Source: CBDDIP01 sp965279405
Lineage (GTDB): Bacteria > Actinomycetota > Acidimicrobiia > Acidimicrobiales > Ilumatobacteraceae
Length of the DNA stretch: 64,000 bases
NCBI GenBank assembly: GCA_965279405.1
Contig: OZ257157.1
Coordinates: 868,001-932,000, forward strand
Direction: 5' to 3'
How positions within the stretch are numbered: the first letter of the stretch is position 1; the number at the start of each line of letters is the position of its first letter. Both the position numbers and the translations under genes were made by a program. Shown in pieces: positions 25,179 through 34,280 of this stretch. Under the pieces are notes generated by a model. That model was not told the origin of the DNA and did not search any database. It was given only the letters and a program-made list of their open reading frames with translations.

Positions 25179-28154
25179 ATGGCGGACGAACACGGAAGGC
25201 GCCAGCTCCGCCTCGCCCTCTCGATGAACGGCGGCGTGAGCCTGGCGGTGTGGATCGGCGGGGCGGTGTGCGAGATCGACCGAATGCGCCGCGGCGGCGA
25301 CGCCGACGACCCGTTCTGGCCGACGCTCCTGTCCTCGGCCGGGTACGAGCCGACCGCCCAGGTCGACGTGATGGCCGGTGCCAGCGCCGGTGGGCTGAAC
25401 GCCGTGATGCTCGCCCAGGCGATCCGCACGAACCGCCCGTTCGACACGTTCAGCCGCCTGTGGGAGACCGACGCCGACATCGACGCGCTGGTCAAGAGCC
25501 CGCTCGGGTCGATGCGGGCGGACAACGACCCGCGCTCGATCTTCCGCGGCCGCTACTTCCTCGACCAGCTCACCGAGGCACTGCGTGGCGATGCCGACGC
25601 ATCGCCGCCCGGCCCGGTACCCATGCAGGACCTGTCGATCTTCGTCAGCGCCACGCTCGTGGTGCCCAACGAGGTGGTGTTCGGCGATGCACCCGGCGAC
25701 CCGATCCGCGAGCCGCGCAGCGATGCGTACTTCCACGTGACCAAGCGCGGTGGGCACGAGCGCGGCCTCGATGGGTTCGCCGCCGATGATTCGGTCGAGG
25801 GCCTGGCGCGCATCGGGCGGGCGACGTCGAGCCTGCCCTTCCTGTTCGAACCGATGCCGTTCGATCGCGCCACGTTCGGCGGCCGCCTCGTCAACGCGTT
25901 CCGCGCGGACCGCGACGACGTGGAGATCATGGATGGCGGCGTCGTCGACAACGTCCCGATCTCCCGCGCGATCCGGGCGATCTACAACAGCCGCGCCAAC
26001 CAGCCCGTCCGACGCGTGCTGCTGTACCTCCACCCCGACCCGGGCGCAGCACCGAAGCCGGGCAAGCAAATTGAGAACCCGAAGACCGCGATCGAAGTGG
26101 CCCAGTCGTTCTCGGGCAAGCGATCGGAGACGATTCGCGAGGACATCGAGCTGCTGCGCGACCACAACGCCAACGTCGCCCGCCGCGACGCCGAGGCGGA
26201 TGCGTTGCTCGCCCAGCTGCTCAACGGCACGACCAACGCCGACACCCGCCGAGCAGCCGCGCTGCTCGCGGTCGACGGTGCCATCGCGATGATCGTGCGC
26301 GCCGCCACCAACCCGGCGGCCGAAATGATGTGGCACGCGCCGCAACAACCTCGCGTCGCACCGATCGTCGACGTCCCGGGCGGCGCATCCCGCACTCGTC
26401 TCGAGGACGCACTGCGCAGCGAATGGGCGGCCTCCGGTGGGCTGCTGCTGGCGGCCGGGATCCGCAACGACGTCGCCACGCTCGACCGGCTGCTCTACCG
26501 CGTCCAGCGCGAGCGCCCGTCGGTGGCGCTCGGCCCGGTGCTTGCCGCGCTCGACGAGCTGCGCCTGCTGTGCGACGTGATCACCGCTCGGCAGCTGGCG
26601 ACGATGCTCGTGGCCGGCGAGATCTCGCTGCAGCACGACGGGTCGACGCACGTCGAACGCGACGCAGCGGTGGCGCTCGGCAGATCGCGCACCGAGCTCG
26701 CCTCGACCCGGGTCGCCAGCCCGCTCGACAACGCTGCCTGGGCGGCACTTGCCGGATGGGGACCGCTGCCGAGACCGCTTGCCGACGCGGCGAGCACGCT
26801 GGAGCTGGAGCTCGTCGACCGGCTGGTGACCGTGCTCGGTCTGATCCCCGACCTCGCTGCCGCCGATCCATCGCCGGCCGAGCGAGCCCTGTCCACGCTG
26901 CGCGCTGCGGATCCACTGGCGCGATGGGCCGCGCTCGGCCCGATCACCGCAGCGTTCATGCCGCTGCACGTCGAGCCGGTTGCCAGCGACCAGCGCATCG
27001 AGTTCGTGCGCACCGCGGGCGACGTCCAGAGCCCCGCAGCGACGGCGTTCATGGAGCGCGGCCCGGTCGAGGACTACGGACAGCGAATCGCCGGCAAGCA
27101 GCTCCACCACCTCGGCGCGTTCTTCGACACGAAGTGGCGGACCAGCGACTGGCGTTGGGGGCGGCTCGACAGCGTCGGTTCGCTCGTCGAGGCAGCGCTC
27201 GACAGCAGCGCCATCGCGACGCTGCGCAAGGAGCCGTCGAAGGTCTGCGCGCAGCTCGGCGTCGCCGAACTGCCCGCGGAGGACGCCGAGCTGAAGTCGG
27301 CGCTGGTGCGTTGCCGCCAGCTGCAGGTCCTCAACGAGCTGCGCCGCCACGACGGAGCGCTGACGAGAGCAGCGTCGCCCGACCAGCCGTGGGACGAGCT
27401 CGTCACCGGCGACTGGTTCACCGCGTGGGCGAAGCACGACCGGCGCATCGCCTCGCTGCTCGGCACGCGCAACCTGACCGGTGTCGCGATCCGCGGCACG
27501 ATCACCACCAGCAAGGCGATCCGCACGGGCAAGCCGCTGCTGTGGGTGCTCGGCACGGTGCTGCGCCCCGTGCTGCTGGCCGTCGCAGGCCTCGTGCTCG
27601 CCGGTCGATGGGCGGTCACCGCGCTCGCGTGCACGGTCTGCATGCTCGCCGCACCCCGAGCACGAACGGACGCCGGCGAGTGGACGCTGTGGGGCATCGG
27701 GCTGGGCATGTCGCTCGGAGCAGCGCTCCTCGTCGAGCTCGTGTTCCGACCGACCCGGCCGTGGTGGCGCGTCGTCCCGCCGTACGCGCTGGCCATCGGC
27801 GGAGCGGTGACCGGCGCGTGGTTCATCCATCGCCCGAGCCTGTTCGGCGAGGAGCTGCCGATCATCCACTGGGACTGGATCTGGGTCGAACCGGCGCTGG
27901 CTGCTGCAGTCGCTAGCGTCGCCCTGTTCTTCTGGATGCGCTGGTTCGCCGCCGCCGCGTTGACCACCGCTGTCTTCGCCTGGTACGGCTGGATGGCCCA
28001 CACCTCCGCACGGGCCGCGGCGGGTTTCGAGGTGGACAACTGGCCGGAGTGGTGGCCGTTCCACTCGATGTGGACCGCCTGGATGGTCGCCATCCTCGGC
28101 GTGCCGATCCTGATCGGATGGATGCCGGACCGGCTGCTGCGGCCCAAGTCGTGA
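25179..28154 (+). CDS. Patatin-like phospholipase with C-terminal membrane domain
   Basis: The 991-residue protein has an N-terminal patatin domain: oxyanion loop MNGGVSLAVWIGGAVCE, nucleophile S69 in GASAGGLNA, and catalytic D252 in DGGVVDNVP. The long middle region resembles the DUF3376-type extension of actinobacterial patatins. From about residue 785 there are several hydrophobic helices (for example LGTVLRPVLLAVAGLVLAGR and ALAIGGAVTGAWFI), so it is anchored in the membrane with the lipase domain probably cytoplasmic. It would deacylate phospholipids. Only 17 bp separate it from mftA, so co-transcription with the mycofactocin genes is likely, an unusual partner for them. Confidence 0.88.
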   Translation: MADEHGRRQLRLALSMNGGVSLAVWIGGAVCEIDRMRRGGDADDPFWPTLLSSAGYEPTAQVDVMAGASAGGLNAVMLAQAIRTNRPFDTFSRLWETDADIDALVKSPLGSMRADNDPRSIFRGRYFLDQLTEALRGDADASPPGPVPMQDLSIFVSATLVVPNEVVFGDAPGDPIREPRSDAYFHVTKRGGHERGLDGFAADDSVEGLARIGRATSSLPFLFEPMPFDRATFGGRLVNAFRADRDDVEIMDGGVVDNVPISRAIRAIYNSRANQPVRRVLLYLHPDPGAAPKPGKQIENPKTAIEVAQSFSGKRSETIREDIELLRDHNANVARRDAEADALLAQLLNGTTNADTRRAAALLAVDGAIAMIVRAATNPAAEMMWHAPQQPRVAPIVDVPGGASRTRLEDALRSEWAASGGLLLAAGIRNDVATLDRLLYRVQRERPSVALGPVLAALDELRLLCDVITARQLATMLVAGEISLQHDGSTHVERDAAVALGRSRTELASTRVASPLDNAAWAALAGWGPLPRPLADAASTLELELVDRLVTVLGLIPDLAAADPSPAERALSTLRAADPLARWAALGPITAAFMPLHVEPVASDQRIEFVRTAGDVQSPAATAFMERGPVEDYGQRIAGKQLHHLGAFFDTKWRTSDWRWGRLDSVGSLVEAALDSSAIATLRKEPSKVCAQLGVAELPAEDAELKSALVRCRQLQVLNELRRHDGALTRAASPDQPWDELVTGDWFTAWAKHDRRIASLLGTRNLTGVAIRGTITTSKAIRTGKPLLWVLGTVLRPVLLAVAGLVLAGRWAVTALACTVCMLAAPRARTDAGEWTLWGIGLGMSLGAALLVELVFRPTRPWWRVVPPYALAIGGAVTGAWFIHRPSLFGEELPIIHWDWIWVEPALAAAVASVALFFWMRWFAAAALTTAVFAWYGWMAHTSARAAAGFEVDNWPEWWPFHSMWTAWMVAILGVPILIGWMPDRLLRPKS

Positions 28155-28158
28155 GGAC

Positions 28159-28164
28159 TACGCT
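28159..28164 (+). promoter_or_regulatory. Possible -10 box giving a leaderless mftA transcript
   Basis: TACGCT fits TANNNT and ends seven bases before the mftA ATG. No good -35 is visible, so this internal promoter is tentative. Confidence 0.3.
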
Positions 28165-28171
28165 TCCCGCG

Positions 28172-28288
28172 ATGGAGAACGACCAGGAAACCCCGGTTCA
28201 GGCCAGCACCGCCCCCGCCGCCGAGCTCGTCGAGGACGAGCTGCTGATCGAGGAGATCTCGATCGACGGCATGTGCGGCGTCTACTGA
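28172..28288 (+). CDS. mftA: Mycofactocin precursor peptide MftA
   Basis: The 38-residue peptide has an acidic leader (VEDELLIEEISI) and ends in the invariant core IDGMCGVY. In mycofactocin maturation the terminal Val-Tyr is oxidatively decarboxylated and cross-linked by MftC with MftB, giving a redox cofactor for nicotinoprotein dehydrogenases. The last eight residues match the known core pattern. It lies directly after the patatin gene and just before mftB. Confidence 0.96.
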   Translation: MENDQETPVQASTAPAAELVEDELLIEEISIDGMCGVY

Positions 28289-28293
28289 TCCAC

Positions 28294-28560
28294 ATGCTGG
28301 ACAGCGCACTCGAGCTGCACCCGCAGGTCGCCCTGCGGCCCGAGCCGTTCGGCGCGCTGGCGTACCACTACGGCAACCGTCGACTGGTGTTCATGAAGCA
28401 CCGTGACGTGGTCGACGTGGCCAAGCACCTGGCCGAGCACCCGTCGCTGGCCGACACGTTGCGCGCCTGCGGAGTCGCCGAGTCGCGCTGGCCGAGCTTC
28501 GACCGGGCCTTCACATCACTGGTCGAGTCCGAGGTCGTGAGAGAGCGAGAGTCCGCATGA
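28294..28560 (+). CDS. mftB: Mycofactocin precursor-binding chaperone MftB
   Basis: The 88-residue PqqD-like protein contains HPQVALRPEPFGALAYHYGNRRLVFMK, the conserved MftB signature, then a small helical C-terminus. MftB binds the MftA leader and presents the core to MftC. ATG 28294 lies 5 bp after mftA; a GTG at 28273 inside mftA would add seven non-conserved residues. The stop overlaps the mftC ATG by 4 bp. Confidence 0.93.
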   Translation: MLDSALELHPQVALRPEPFGALAYHYGNRRLVFMKHRDVVDVAKHLAEHPSLADTLRACGVAESRWPSFDRAFTSLVESEVVRERESA

Positions 28561-29684
28561 GTGCGCAATCACTGGTCGAGCAACTGAAGACGGGGCTCGA
28601 TGCACCGATCTGCCTGACGTGGGAGCTGACCTACGCGTGCAACCTGCAGTGCGTGCACTGCCTGTCCTCCAGCGGGCAGCGCGACGAGCGCGAGCTGACG
28701 ACCGCCGAGGCCAAGCGCGTGCTCGACGAGCTGCGCGACCTCCAGGTCTTCTACATCAACTTGGGTGGCGGCGAGCCGATGGTGCGCCGCGACTTCTTCG
28801 AGCTGGTCGAGCACTCGATCGGCAACGGCATCGGCGTGAAGTTCTCCACCAACGGCGCGTTCATCGACGCTGCCAAGGCCGAGCGCCTGACGGCGATGGA
28901 CTACCTCGACATCCAGATCAGCCTCGATGGCATCGACGCGATCACCAACGACGCGGTGCGCGGCGACGGCTCGTACGCGATGGCCCGCCGGGCGATGGAC
29001 AACCTCGCGTCCGCCGGGTTCGGGCCGTTCAAGATCTCCGTCGTCGTCACCCGCCACAACGTCGATCAGCTCGACGGCTTCAAGTCGCTCGCCGACTCGT
29101 ACGGCGCGCAGCTGCGCGTCACCCGCCTGCGCCCCAGCGGCCGTGGCGTGGACAGCTGGCAGGACCTCCACCCGACCAACGACCAGCAACGGCAGATCTA
29201 CCGCTGGTTGCTGGCCCACGGCGACAACGTCCTGACCGGCGACTCGTTCTTCCACCTCAACGCGCTCGGCGAGCCACTGCCGGGGTTGAACATGTGTGGC
29301 GCCGGCCGCGTCGTCTGCCTGATCGACCCGATCGGCGACGTGTACGCCTGCCCGTTCGTGATCCACGATCAGTTCAAGGCCGGCTCGGTGCGCGACCCCG
29401 GCGGATTCGCGCAGGTGTGGAAGCACAGCGAGCTGTTCCGCGAGCTGCGCGAGCCGCAGTCCGCCGGTGCGTGCGCGTCGTGCGGATCGTGGGACGCCTG
29501 CCAGGGCGGGTGCATGGCCGCCAAGTTCTTCACCGGTCTGCCGCTCGACGGGCCCGATCCGGAGTGCGTCGGCGGTGAAGCCGACGCTGCGCTCGCCGGG
29601 GTGAACCTGTCGCTGATCCCCAAGCCGGGTCTCGATCACACGAAACCGGTCACGTTCCTGCGCAAGGCCACCGTGTCACGCTGA
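28557..29684 (+). CDS. mftC: Mycofactocin radical SAM maturase MftC
   Basis: The 375-residue radical SAM enzyme has the [4Fe-4S] site CNLQCVHC (C28, C32, C35), GGGEPMVRRDF for SAM contact, and a C-terminal SPASM domain. Its auxiliary-cluster cysteines lie in NMCGAGRVVCLIDPIGDVYACP and GACASCGSWDACQGGC. It decarboxylates and cyclises the Val-Tyr end of MftA. It overlaps mftB by 4 bp and is followed by plsY. No mftD, mftE or mftF follows. Confidence 0.96.
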   Translation: MSAQSLVEQLKTGLDAPICLTWELTYACNLQCVHCLSSSGQRDERELTTAEAKRVLDELRDLQVFYINLGGGEPMVRRDFFELVEHSIGNGIGVKFSTNGAFIDAAKAERLTAMDYLDIQISLDGIDAITNDAVRGDGSYAMARRAMDNLASAGFGPFKISVVVTRHNVDQLDGFKSLADSYGAQLRVTRLRPSGRGVDSWQDLHPTNDQQRQIYRWLLAHGDNVLTGDSFFHLNALGEPLPGLNMCGAGRVVCLIDPIGDVYACPFVIHDQFKAGSVRDPGGFAQVWKHSELFRELREPQSAGACASCGSWDACQGGCMAAKFFTGLPLDGPDPECVGGEADAALAGVNLSLIPKPGLDHTKPVTFLRKATVSR

Positions 29685-29688
29685 TGTC

Positions 29689-30276
29689 GTGATCCTCGCC
29701 CTCGCGCTCGTGCCGGTGGCCTACCTGCTGGGCACGTTCCCGAGCGCGGTGATGGTCGCTCGGTCGAAGGGCATCGACATCACTGCCGTCGGGTCCGGCA
29801 ACCCGGGTGCATCCAACGTCGCCCGCGTGATGGGCACGCCGTGGGGTGTGCTCGTCTTCGTCCTCGACGGAGTGAAGGGCGCCATCCCGGCCGCGACCGG
29901 GCTGTTGCTGGACTCGCGACCGGGCTCGTACGCACTGGTCGCCGGCGCCGTGCTGGGGCACATGTACCCGATCACTCGTCGCTTCCGCGGCGGCAAGGGC
30001 GTGGCAACGATGGGCGGGGCGATGATCGTCCTGCAACCCATCGCCGCGCTGGCGATGCTGGCGATCTGGTTGATCGTGCGCCGCCTGTCCGGCACCGCGT
30101 CGATCGCTTCGTTGCTGATCGCCGTCGGCCTGCCGGTCACCGTCGGCGCGCTCGGTGCGTCCGGGTGGGAGGTGGCGGCGATCGTCGCCCTGTGCGCGCT
30201 GGTCGCGCTGCGCCACCTCGACAACATCAAGCGGCTGGCCGGCGGCCGCGAGCTCGCGGCACGCAAGGTCAGCTGA
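29689..30276 (+). CDS. plsY: Glycerol-3-phosphate acyltransferase PlsY-like
   Basis: The 195-residue membrane protein has the PlsY motifs: AYLLGTFPSAVMVARSKG, GSGNPGASNVARVMG, and RFRGGKGVATMGG, with about five hydrophobic segments. PlsY transfers an acyl group from acyl phosphate to glycerol-3-phosphate, starting phospholipid synthesis. It starts at GTG 4 bp after mftC, apparently in the same operon. A lipid-synthesis gene at one end and a patatin lipase at the other frame the mft genes, which is suggestive but unexplained. It overlaps the convergent acyltransferase by 8 bp. Confidence 0.92.
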   Translation: MILALALVPVAYLLGTFPSAVMVARSKGIDITAVGSGNPGASNVARVMGTPWGVLVFVLDGVKGAIPAATGLLLDSRPGSYALVAGAVLGHMYPITRRFRGGKGVATMGGAMIVLQPIAALAMLAIWLIVRRLSGTASIASLLIAVGLPVTVGALGASGWEVAAIVALCALVALRHLDNIKRLAGGRELAARKVS

Positions 30277-32299
30277 GCGCGACGGCCATCACGGCCGGGG
30301 CGAAGAACTCGGCGACGACCTCGTCGCCGGCCGCGGCCGACCAGTGGATCCCGTCGGGGCGCGTGCCGTCGGTGGACGACAAGGGGCTCGCCGCGAACCA
30401 GTCGGCGAGGTCGATGACGCGCACGTTCGATCGGCCATCGGCGACCGATGCCAGCTCGCGCGAGTAGACGACGTAGCGGTTCGGATCGAGGCGGACTGCG
30501 GCATCACCCACCCAGTGCGCCTGCGTGATCGGCGGGTTGACCCACGCCACTCGCGGCACGCCCGCATCGAGGAGCTGCTGGGTCAGCGCGCGGTAGTCCT
30601 GCAGGAGGCGTTCGTGGAAGCGGCCGTCGAACGGCGTCAGCGCTCCCTCCTCGTCGTTCCACACGCGGTCGTCGATGTCACGGAAGCTGACCATCAGCAC
30701 GACCACGTCGGGATGGAACCGGGCGACCTCGGCCGGCAGGCGTTGCGTGCGCAGCTCGTTGCAGTCGGCCTCGATCTGCTCGCTGAACTCGGCAACGGGA
30801 CGGCCGGCGGCGATGAACCCGCAACCGGCGGCGGCGATCAACGACACCTGTGCCTGATCCGGGTGGGCCTTCGCCCAGTCGTCGAGGGCGACCGCCGTCA
30901 GCCACGCCGTCGAGTCGCCGGCGACGACGATGCGCACCGGTCGCGCCGGCGGCGGGTAGGTCAGGTCGAACGTCGTCGACGTCGGCACCGGTGTCGTGTC
31001 CGACGTCGTCTCGGGTGGCGCCGGTGCGGTATCGGGTGGCGCCTGGGTCGTCGTCGTGGTGGGCAGCAGCGGCACGAACGATCCGGTCGGGGCCGGCGGG
31101 GGTGGCAGCTCGGGCAGATCGTCGATGGCCACTGCCAACCGGTCGACGGGTGACGGCGCGATCACCACGACGGCGAGTGCTCCGATCGCCAGCCCGGTGA
31201 ACGCGGCAGCGGCGACTCGTCCACCGTCCCACGTGGCCCGGCGAACGGGACGCTCGACGAGGACGTACGACACCACCGCGATCGCCAGCGTCACCGCCAG
31301 CCGCACGGCGAACAGCGGGAGCCGGGCAAGTCCGGTGCGCTCGGCGTCGAGCACGACGAACACCGGCCAGTGGAACAGGTACACGCCGTAGCTGATCGTG
31401 CCGAGGGCGACGGCCGGTCGCCACGACAGCACGCGGCGCGGCCAGCCCGCAGGCGCCTGGAGCGCGAGGATCACCCCGACCGATGCCAGTGAGAACAGCG
31501 GCATCATCCCGCGATAGGCCGGCCCGCTGCCGGACGACCACTGCGTGGCCGCCCACACGATGACGGCCATCGAGGGCACGAACAGCCACGCCGTTCGTTG
31601 CCCGACGTGCCCCTGTCGCAACCGAAGGATCGCGGCGAGCGCGGCGCCGGTCAGGATCTCGCCGAAGCGCGTCGGCGACGACCAGTACGCCACGTCGACG
31701 CCCCAGTGGGCGGCGATGATCGGTGACGCGATCGCTGCGACGACGGTGAGCGCGACGATCGAGCGGGCGACGCCTCGCGGCCGCAGCAGCTTCGTCAGCA
31801 GCAGCACGACCAACGGCCAGACGACGTAGAACTGCTCCTCGATCGCCAGCGACCAGTAGTGCTCGAGCGGCGACGGCCTGCCCTGCGCCAGGTTGAGCAG
31901 CTCGGTGTAGCTGCGCCCGCTGACGATCGACGTCCAGTTCTTCACCTGCAGCAGCGAGGCGACCAGATCGCGGCGCAGCGACGACGTCGCCTCGATCGTC
32001 CCGACGCGGGCGAGCACCGTGATCCCGATGAGGCACAGCAGGCTGGCCGGCAGCAGCCGCTTGGCTCGACGGGCGTAGAAGCGGCCGATGCGGATGGCAC
32101 CTGAGCGCTGGCGCTCCTCCAGCAGCAAGGCCGTGATCAGGTAGCCGCTGAGGGTGAAGAACACCGAGACCCCGACGTAGCCGCCGCTGAACGCGGCGAA
32201 GCCGCCGTGGAACAGCAGCACCAGCAGCACCGACACACCGCGCAGTCCGTCAAGGGCCGGCTGGTAGCCGAGCGTGCGCGTGTCATCTCGCCCTGTCAT
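30269..32299 (-). CDS. Membrane acyltransferase-3 / SGNH hydrolase fusion (OafA-like)
   Basis: The 676-residue protein has an N-terminal acyltransferase-3 domain with about ten membrane helices (PALDGLRGVSVLLVLLFHGGF, FFTLSGYLIT, HYWSLAIEEQFYVVWP). A Thr/Pro-rich linker at about 410-445 follows, then an extracytoplasmic SGNH domain with GDST near its start and D-G-I-H-W near its end. Such proteins O-acetylate surface polysaccharide or peptidoglycan. It is convergent with plsY and divergent from the OYE gene. A second member with the same architecture is at 59802-62006. Confidence 0.92.
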   Translation of the reverse strand: MTGRDDTRTLGYQPALDGLRGVSVLLVLLFHGGFAAFSGGYVGVSVFFTLSGYLITALLLEERQRSGAIRIGRFYARRAKRLLPASLLCLIGITVLARVGTIEATSSLRRDLVASLLQVKNWTSIVSGRSYTELLNLAQGRPSPLEHYWSLAIEEQFYVVWPLVVLLLTKLLRPRGVARSIVALTVVAAIASPIIAAHWGVDVAYWSSPTRFGEILTGAALAAILRLRQGHVGQRTAWLFVPSMAVIVWAATQWSSGSGPAYRGMMPLFSLASVGVILALQAPAGWPRRVLSWRPAVALGTISYGVYLFHWPVFVVLDAERTGLARLPLFAVRLAVTLAIAVVSYVLVERPVRRATWDGGRVAAAAFTGLAIGALAVVVIAPSPVDRLAVAIDDLPELPPPPAPTGSFVPLLPTTTTTQAPPDTAPAPPETTSDTTPVPTSTTFDLTYPPPARPVRIVVAGDSTAWLTAVALDDWAKAHPDQAQVSLIAAAGCGFIAAGRPVAEFSEQIEADCNELRTQRLPAEVARFHPDVVVLMVSFRDIDDRVWNDEEGALTPFDGRFHERLLQDYRALTQQLLDAGVPRVAWVNPPITQAHWVGDAAVRLDPNRYVVYSRELASVADGRSNVRVIDLADWFAASPLSSTDGTRPDGIHWSAAAGDEVVAEFFAPAVMAVALS

Positions 32300-32337
32300 G
32301 GCGTGGAGAGTCTGCCACCGACCATGATGAGCGGGTC

Positions 32338-34194
32338 ATGCGACTGCTCGAACCGCTTCAGCTGGGTGGCGCCACCGCGCCCAACCGCGTCATGTTCGGT
32401 CCGCACGTGACCAACCTCGGCGATGACGACCGCCGGTTCACCGCGCGCCACACGGCGTACTACGCGCGCCGGGCCGCGGGCGGCTGCGGCGTGATCGTCA
32501 CCGAGGGAGCCAGCGCGCACGCCAGCGACTGGCCGTACGAACGTGCACCACTGGCCGAGCGCTGCGGCGACGGGTGGGCGGCGATCGCCGACGCTTGCCA
32601 CGCGCACGGCTCGATCGTCATCGCCTCGCTCGACCACGCCGGCGGACAGGGCTCCAGCGCGTACAGCCAGACCGCGCTGTGGGCACCGTCGCGGGTACCC
32701 GAGGTGAACAGCCGCGAGGTGCCGAAGTGGATGGAGCCCGACGACATCGCTGCGGTCGTCGCCGGCTTCGCTGCCGGTGCGAAGCTGGCCGCCGAGGCCG
32801 GTTGTGACGGTGTCGAGATCAACGCCGGCCAGCACAGCCTGATCCGTCAGTTCCTCAGTGGCCTGACCAACCACCGCGGCGACGAGTGGGGCGCCGATCG
32901 GCTGCTGCTCGCTCGTCAGGTGATCGAGGCCGTGCGCCCGCACACGACCACCCTCGGGTTGCGGCTCTCGTGCGACGAGCTGGCGCCGTGGGCCGGCATC
33001 ACCCCCGAGATGGCTCCCGAGATCGCCGCCGCGCTCGCCGCCGTCGGGCTCGACTACATCGTCGTCGTGCGCGGTGCGATCTTCTCGGCGGAGAAGACGC
33101 GGCCGGACTTCCACGAACCGCCCGGCTTCAACATCGACGTGTGCCGCACGGTGCAAGGGGCCGTCGGCGCTGTGCCGGTGCTGCTGCAGGGTTCGGTGAT
33201 CGACTGGAGCCAGGCCGAGTGGGCGGTCGAGGACGGCGTGTGCGCGGGCGTCGAGATGACTCGCGCCCAGCTGGCCGACCCCGACCTCGTGCGCAAGCTG
33301 GCGGCGTTCCAGGCCGACCGGATCCGGCCCTGCATCCGCTGCAACCAGACCTGTCAGGTGCGCGACGCGCGCAACCCGATCGTGACGTGCGTGGTCGAGC
33401 CGAGCACCGGCTTCGAGACCTCCGACCCCGACTGGACCGCGACGGCCGCGACGCCTCGCGACGTCGTCGTCGTCGGCGCTGGCGTCGCCGGGCTGGAGAC
33501 AGCACGGGTCGCGGCGGCTCGTGGGCACCGCGTCACCGTCGTCGAGCGCGCCGCGCACGCCGGCGGCGTCGCTCGCGTGGCCGGGCCCGGCGAGGCGTTC
33601 ACCAAGTGGTTGCAGGCGGAGGTCGAGGCGGCCGGCGTGACGGTGCAGCTCGACACGGATTTCACGGCGGACGCGACGGGAGCTGTCGTCGTGCAGTGCA
33701 CGGGCGGTCAGCCCGGCCGGCGCGAGTACGAGATCGCCGATGGCGCGGTCGTGCTCGACATCGTCGAGGTGCGTCGCGGCGCGGTCACCGTGCCGGAGGG
33801 AACGATCGCCGTCTTCGATCCGATCGGCGGGCCGATCGGGGTCGCGCTGACGGAGGAGCTCGCCGAGCGCGCCGTGCTGATCACCCAGGACCACATCGCC
33901 GGCAACGAGCTGTCGCGCACCGGCGACCTCGCCCCGGCCAACGTTCGTCTGGCCCAGCGCGGCGCCCGCATCGAGCGACGGTCGCTCCTGCGTGCCGTGC
34001 GCCCGGGCGAGATCGAGCTCGAGGACCGCTTCAGCGGCGAGCGGCGGACCATCGCCGTCGCTGCGTTGGTCGACTGCGGCTTCCGCCTGCCGACCGACCC
34101 GATCCCCGGCGCCGTCCAGGCCGGCGATGCGGTCGCCCCGCGAACGATCCTCGAAGCCGTGCTCGAAGCACGCCGCGCCGCTCGCGCGCTCTGA
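32338..34194 (+). CDS. Mycofactocin-type FadH/OYE-family oxidoreductase
   Basis: The 618-residue enzyme has an old-yellow-enzyme TIM barrel (NRVMFGPHVTNLGDDD, VEINAGQHSLIRQFLS), a [4Fe-4S] motif CIRCNQTCQVRDARNPIVTC, and a C-terminal FAD/NAD domain beginning VVVVGAGVAGLETA. This is the 2,4-dienoyl-CoA reductase layout, and a subgroup tracks with mycofactocin genes. Its place 2.6 kb after mftC fits that subgroup. The substrate is unknown; an enoyl or dienoyl compound is likely. Confidence 0.87.
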   Translation: MRLLEPLQLGGATAPNRVMFGPHVTNLGDDDRRFTARHTAYYARRAAGGCGVIVTEGASAHASDWPYERAPLAERCGDGWAAIADACHAHGSIVIASLDHAGGQGSSAYSQTALWAPSRVPEVNSREVPKWMEPDDIAAVVAGFAAGAKLAAEAGCDGVEINAGQHSLIRQFLSGLTNHRGDEWGADRLLLARQVIEAVRPHTTTLGLRLSCDELAPWAGITPEMAPEIAAALAAVGLDYIVVVRGAIFSAEKTRPDFHEPPGFNIDVCRTVQGAVGAVPVLLQGSVIDWSQAEWAVEDGVCAGVEMTRAQLADPDLVRKLAAFQADRIRPCIRCNQTCQVRDARNPIVTCVVEPSTGFETSDPDWTATAATPRDVVVVGAGVAGLETARVAAARGHRVTVVERAAHAGGVARVAGPGEAFTKWLQAEVEAAGVTVQLDTDFTADATGAVVVQCTGGQPGRREYEIADGAVVLDIVEVRRGAVTVPEGTIAVFDPIGGPIGVALTEELAERAVLITQDHIAGNELSRTGDLAPANVRLAQRGARIERRSLLRAVRPGEIELEDRFSGERRTIAVAALVDCGFRLPTDPIPGAVQAGDAVAPRTILEAVLEARRAARAL

Positions 34195-34280
34195 CCCGTT
34201 CACGGGGGTCGCTTGCACGTCGACCGCGTCTGCGCCAGGCTGGCCACGGCGGACTGGTCCTGGCGAAGAGGTGCAACTCG

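Noticed and set aside
25125..28064. A very long open frame continuing upstream of the helicase on the minus strand
   Set aside because: It is antisense to the patatin gene, has no domain pattern and follows from high GC; helicase homology begins at 25124.
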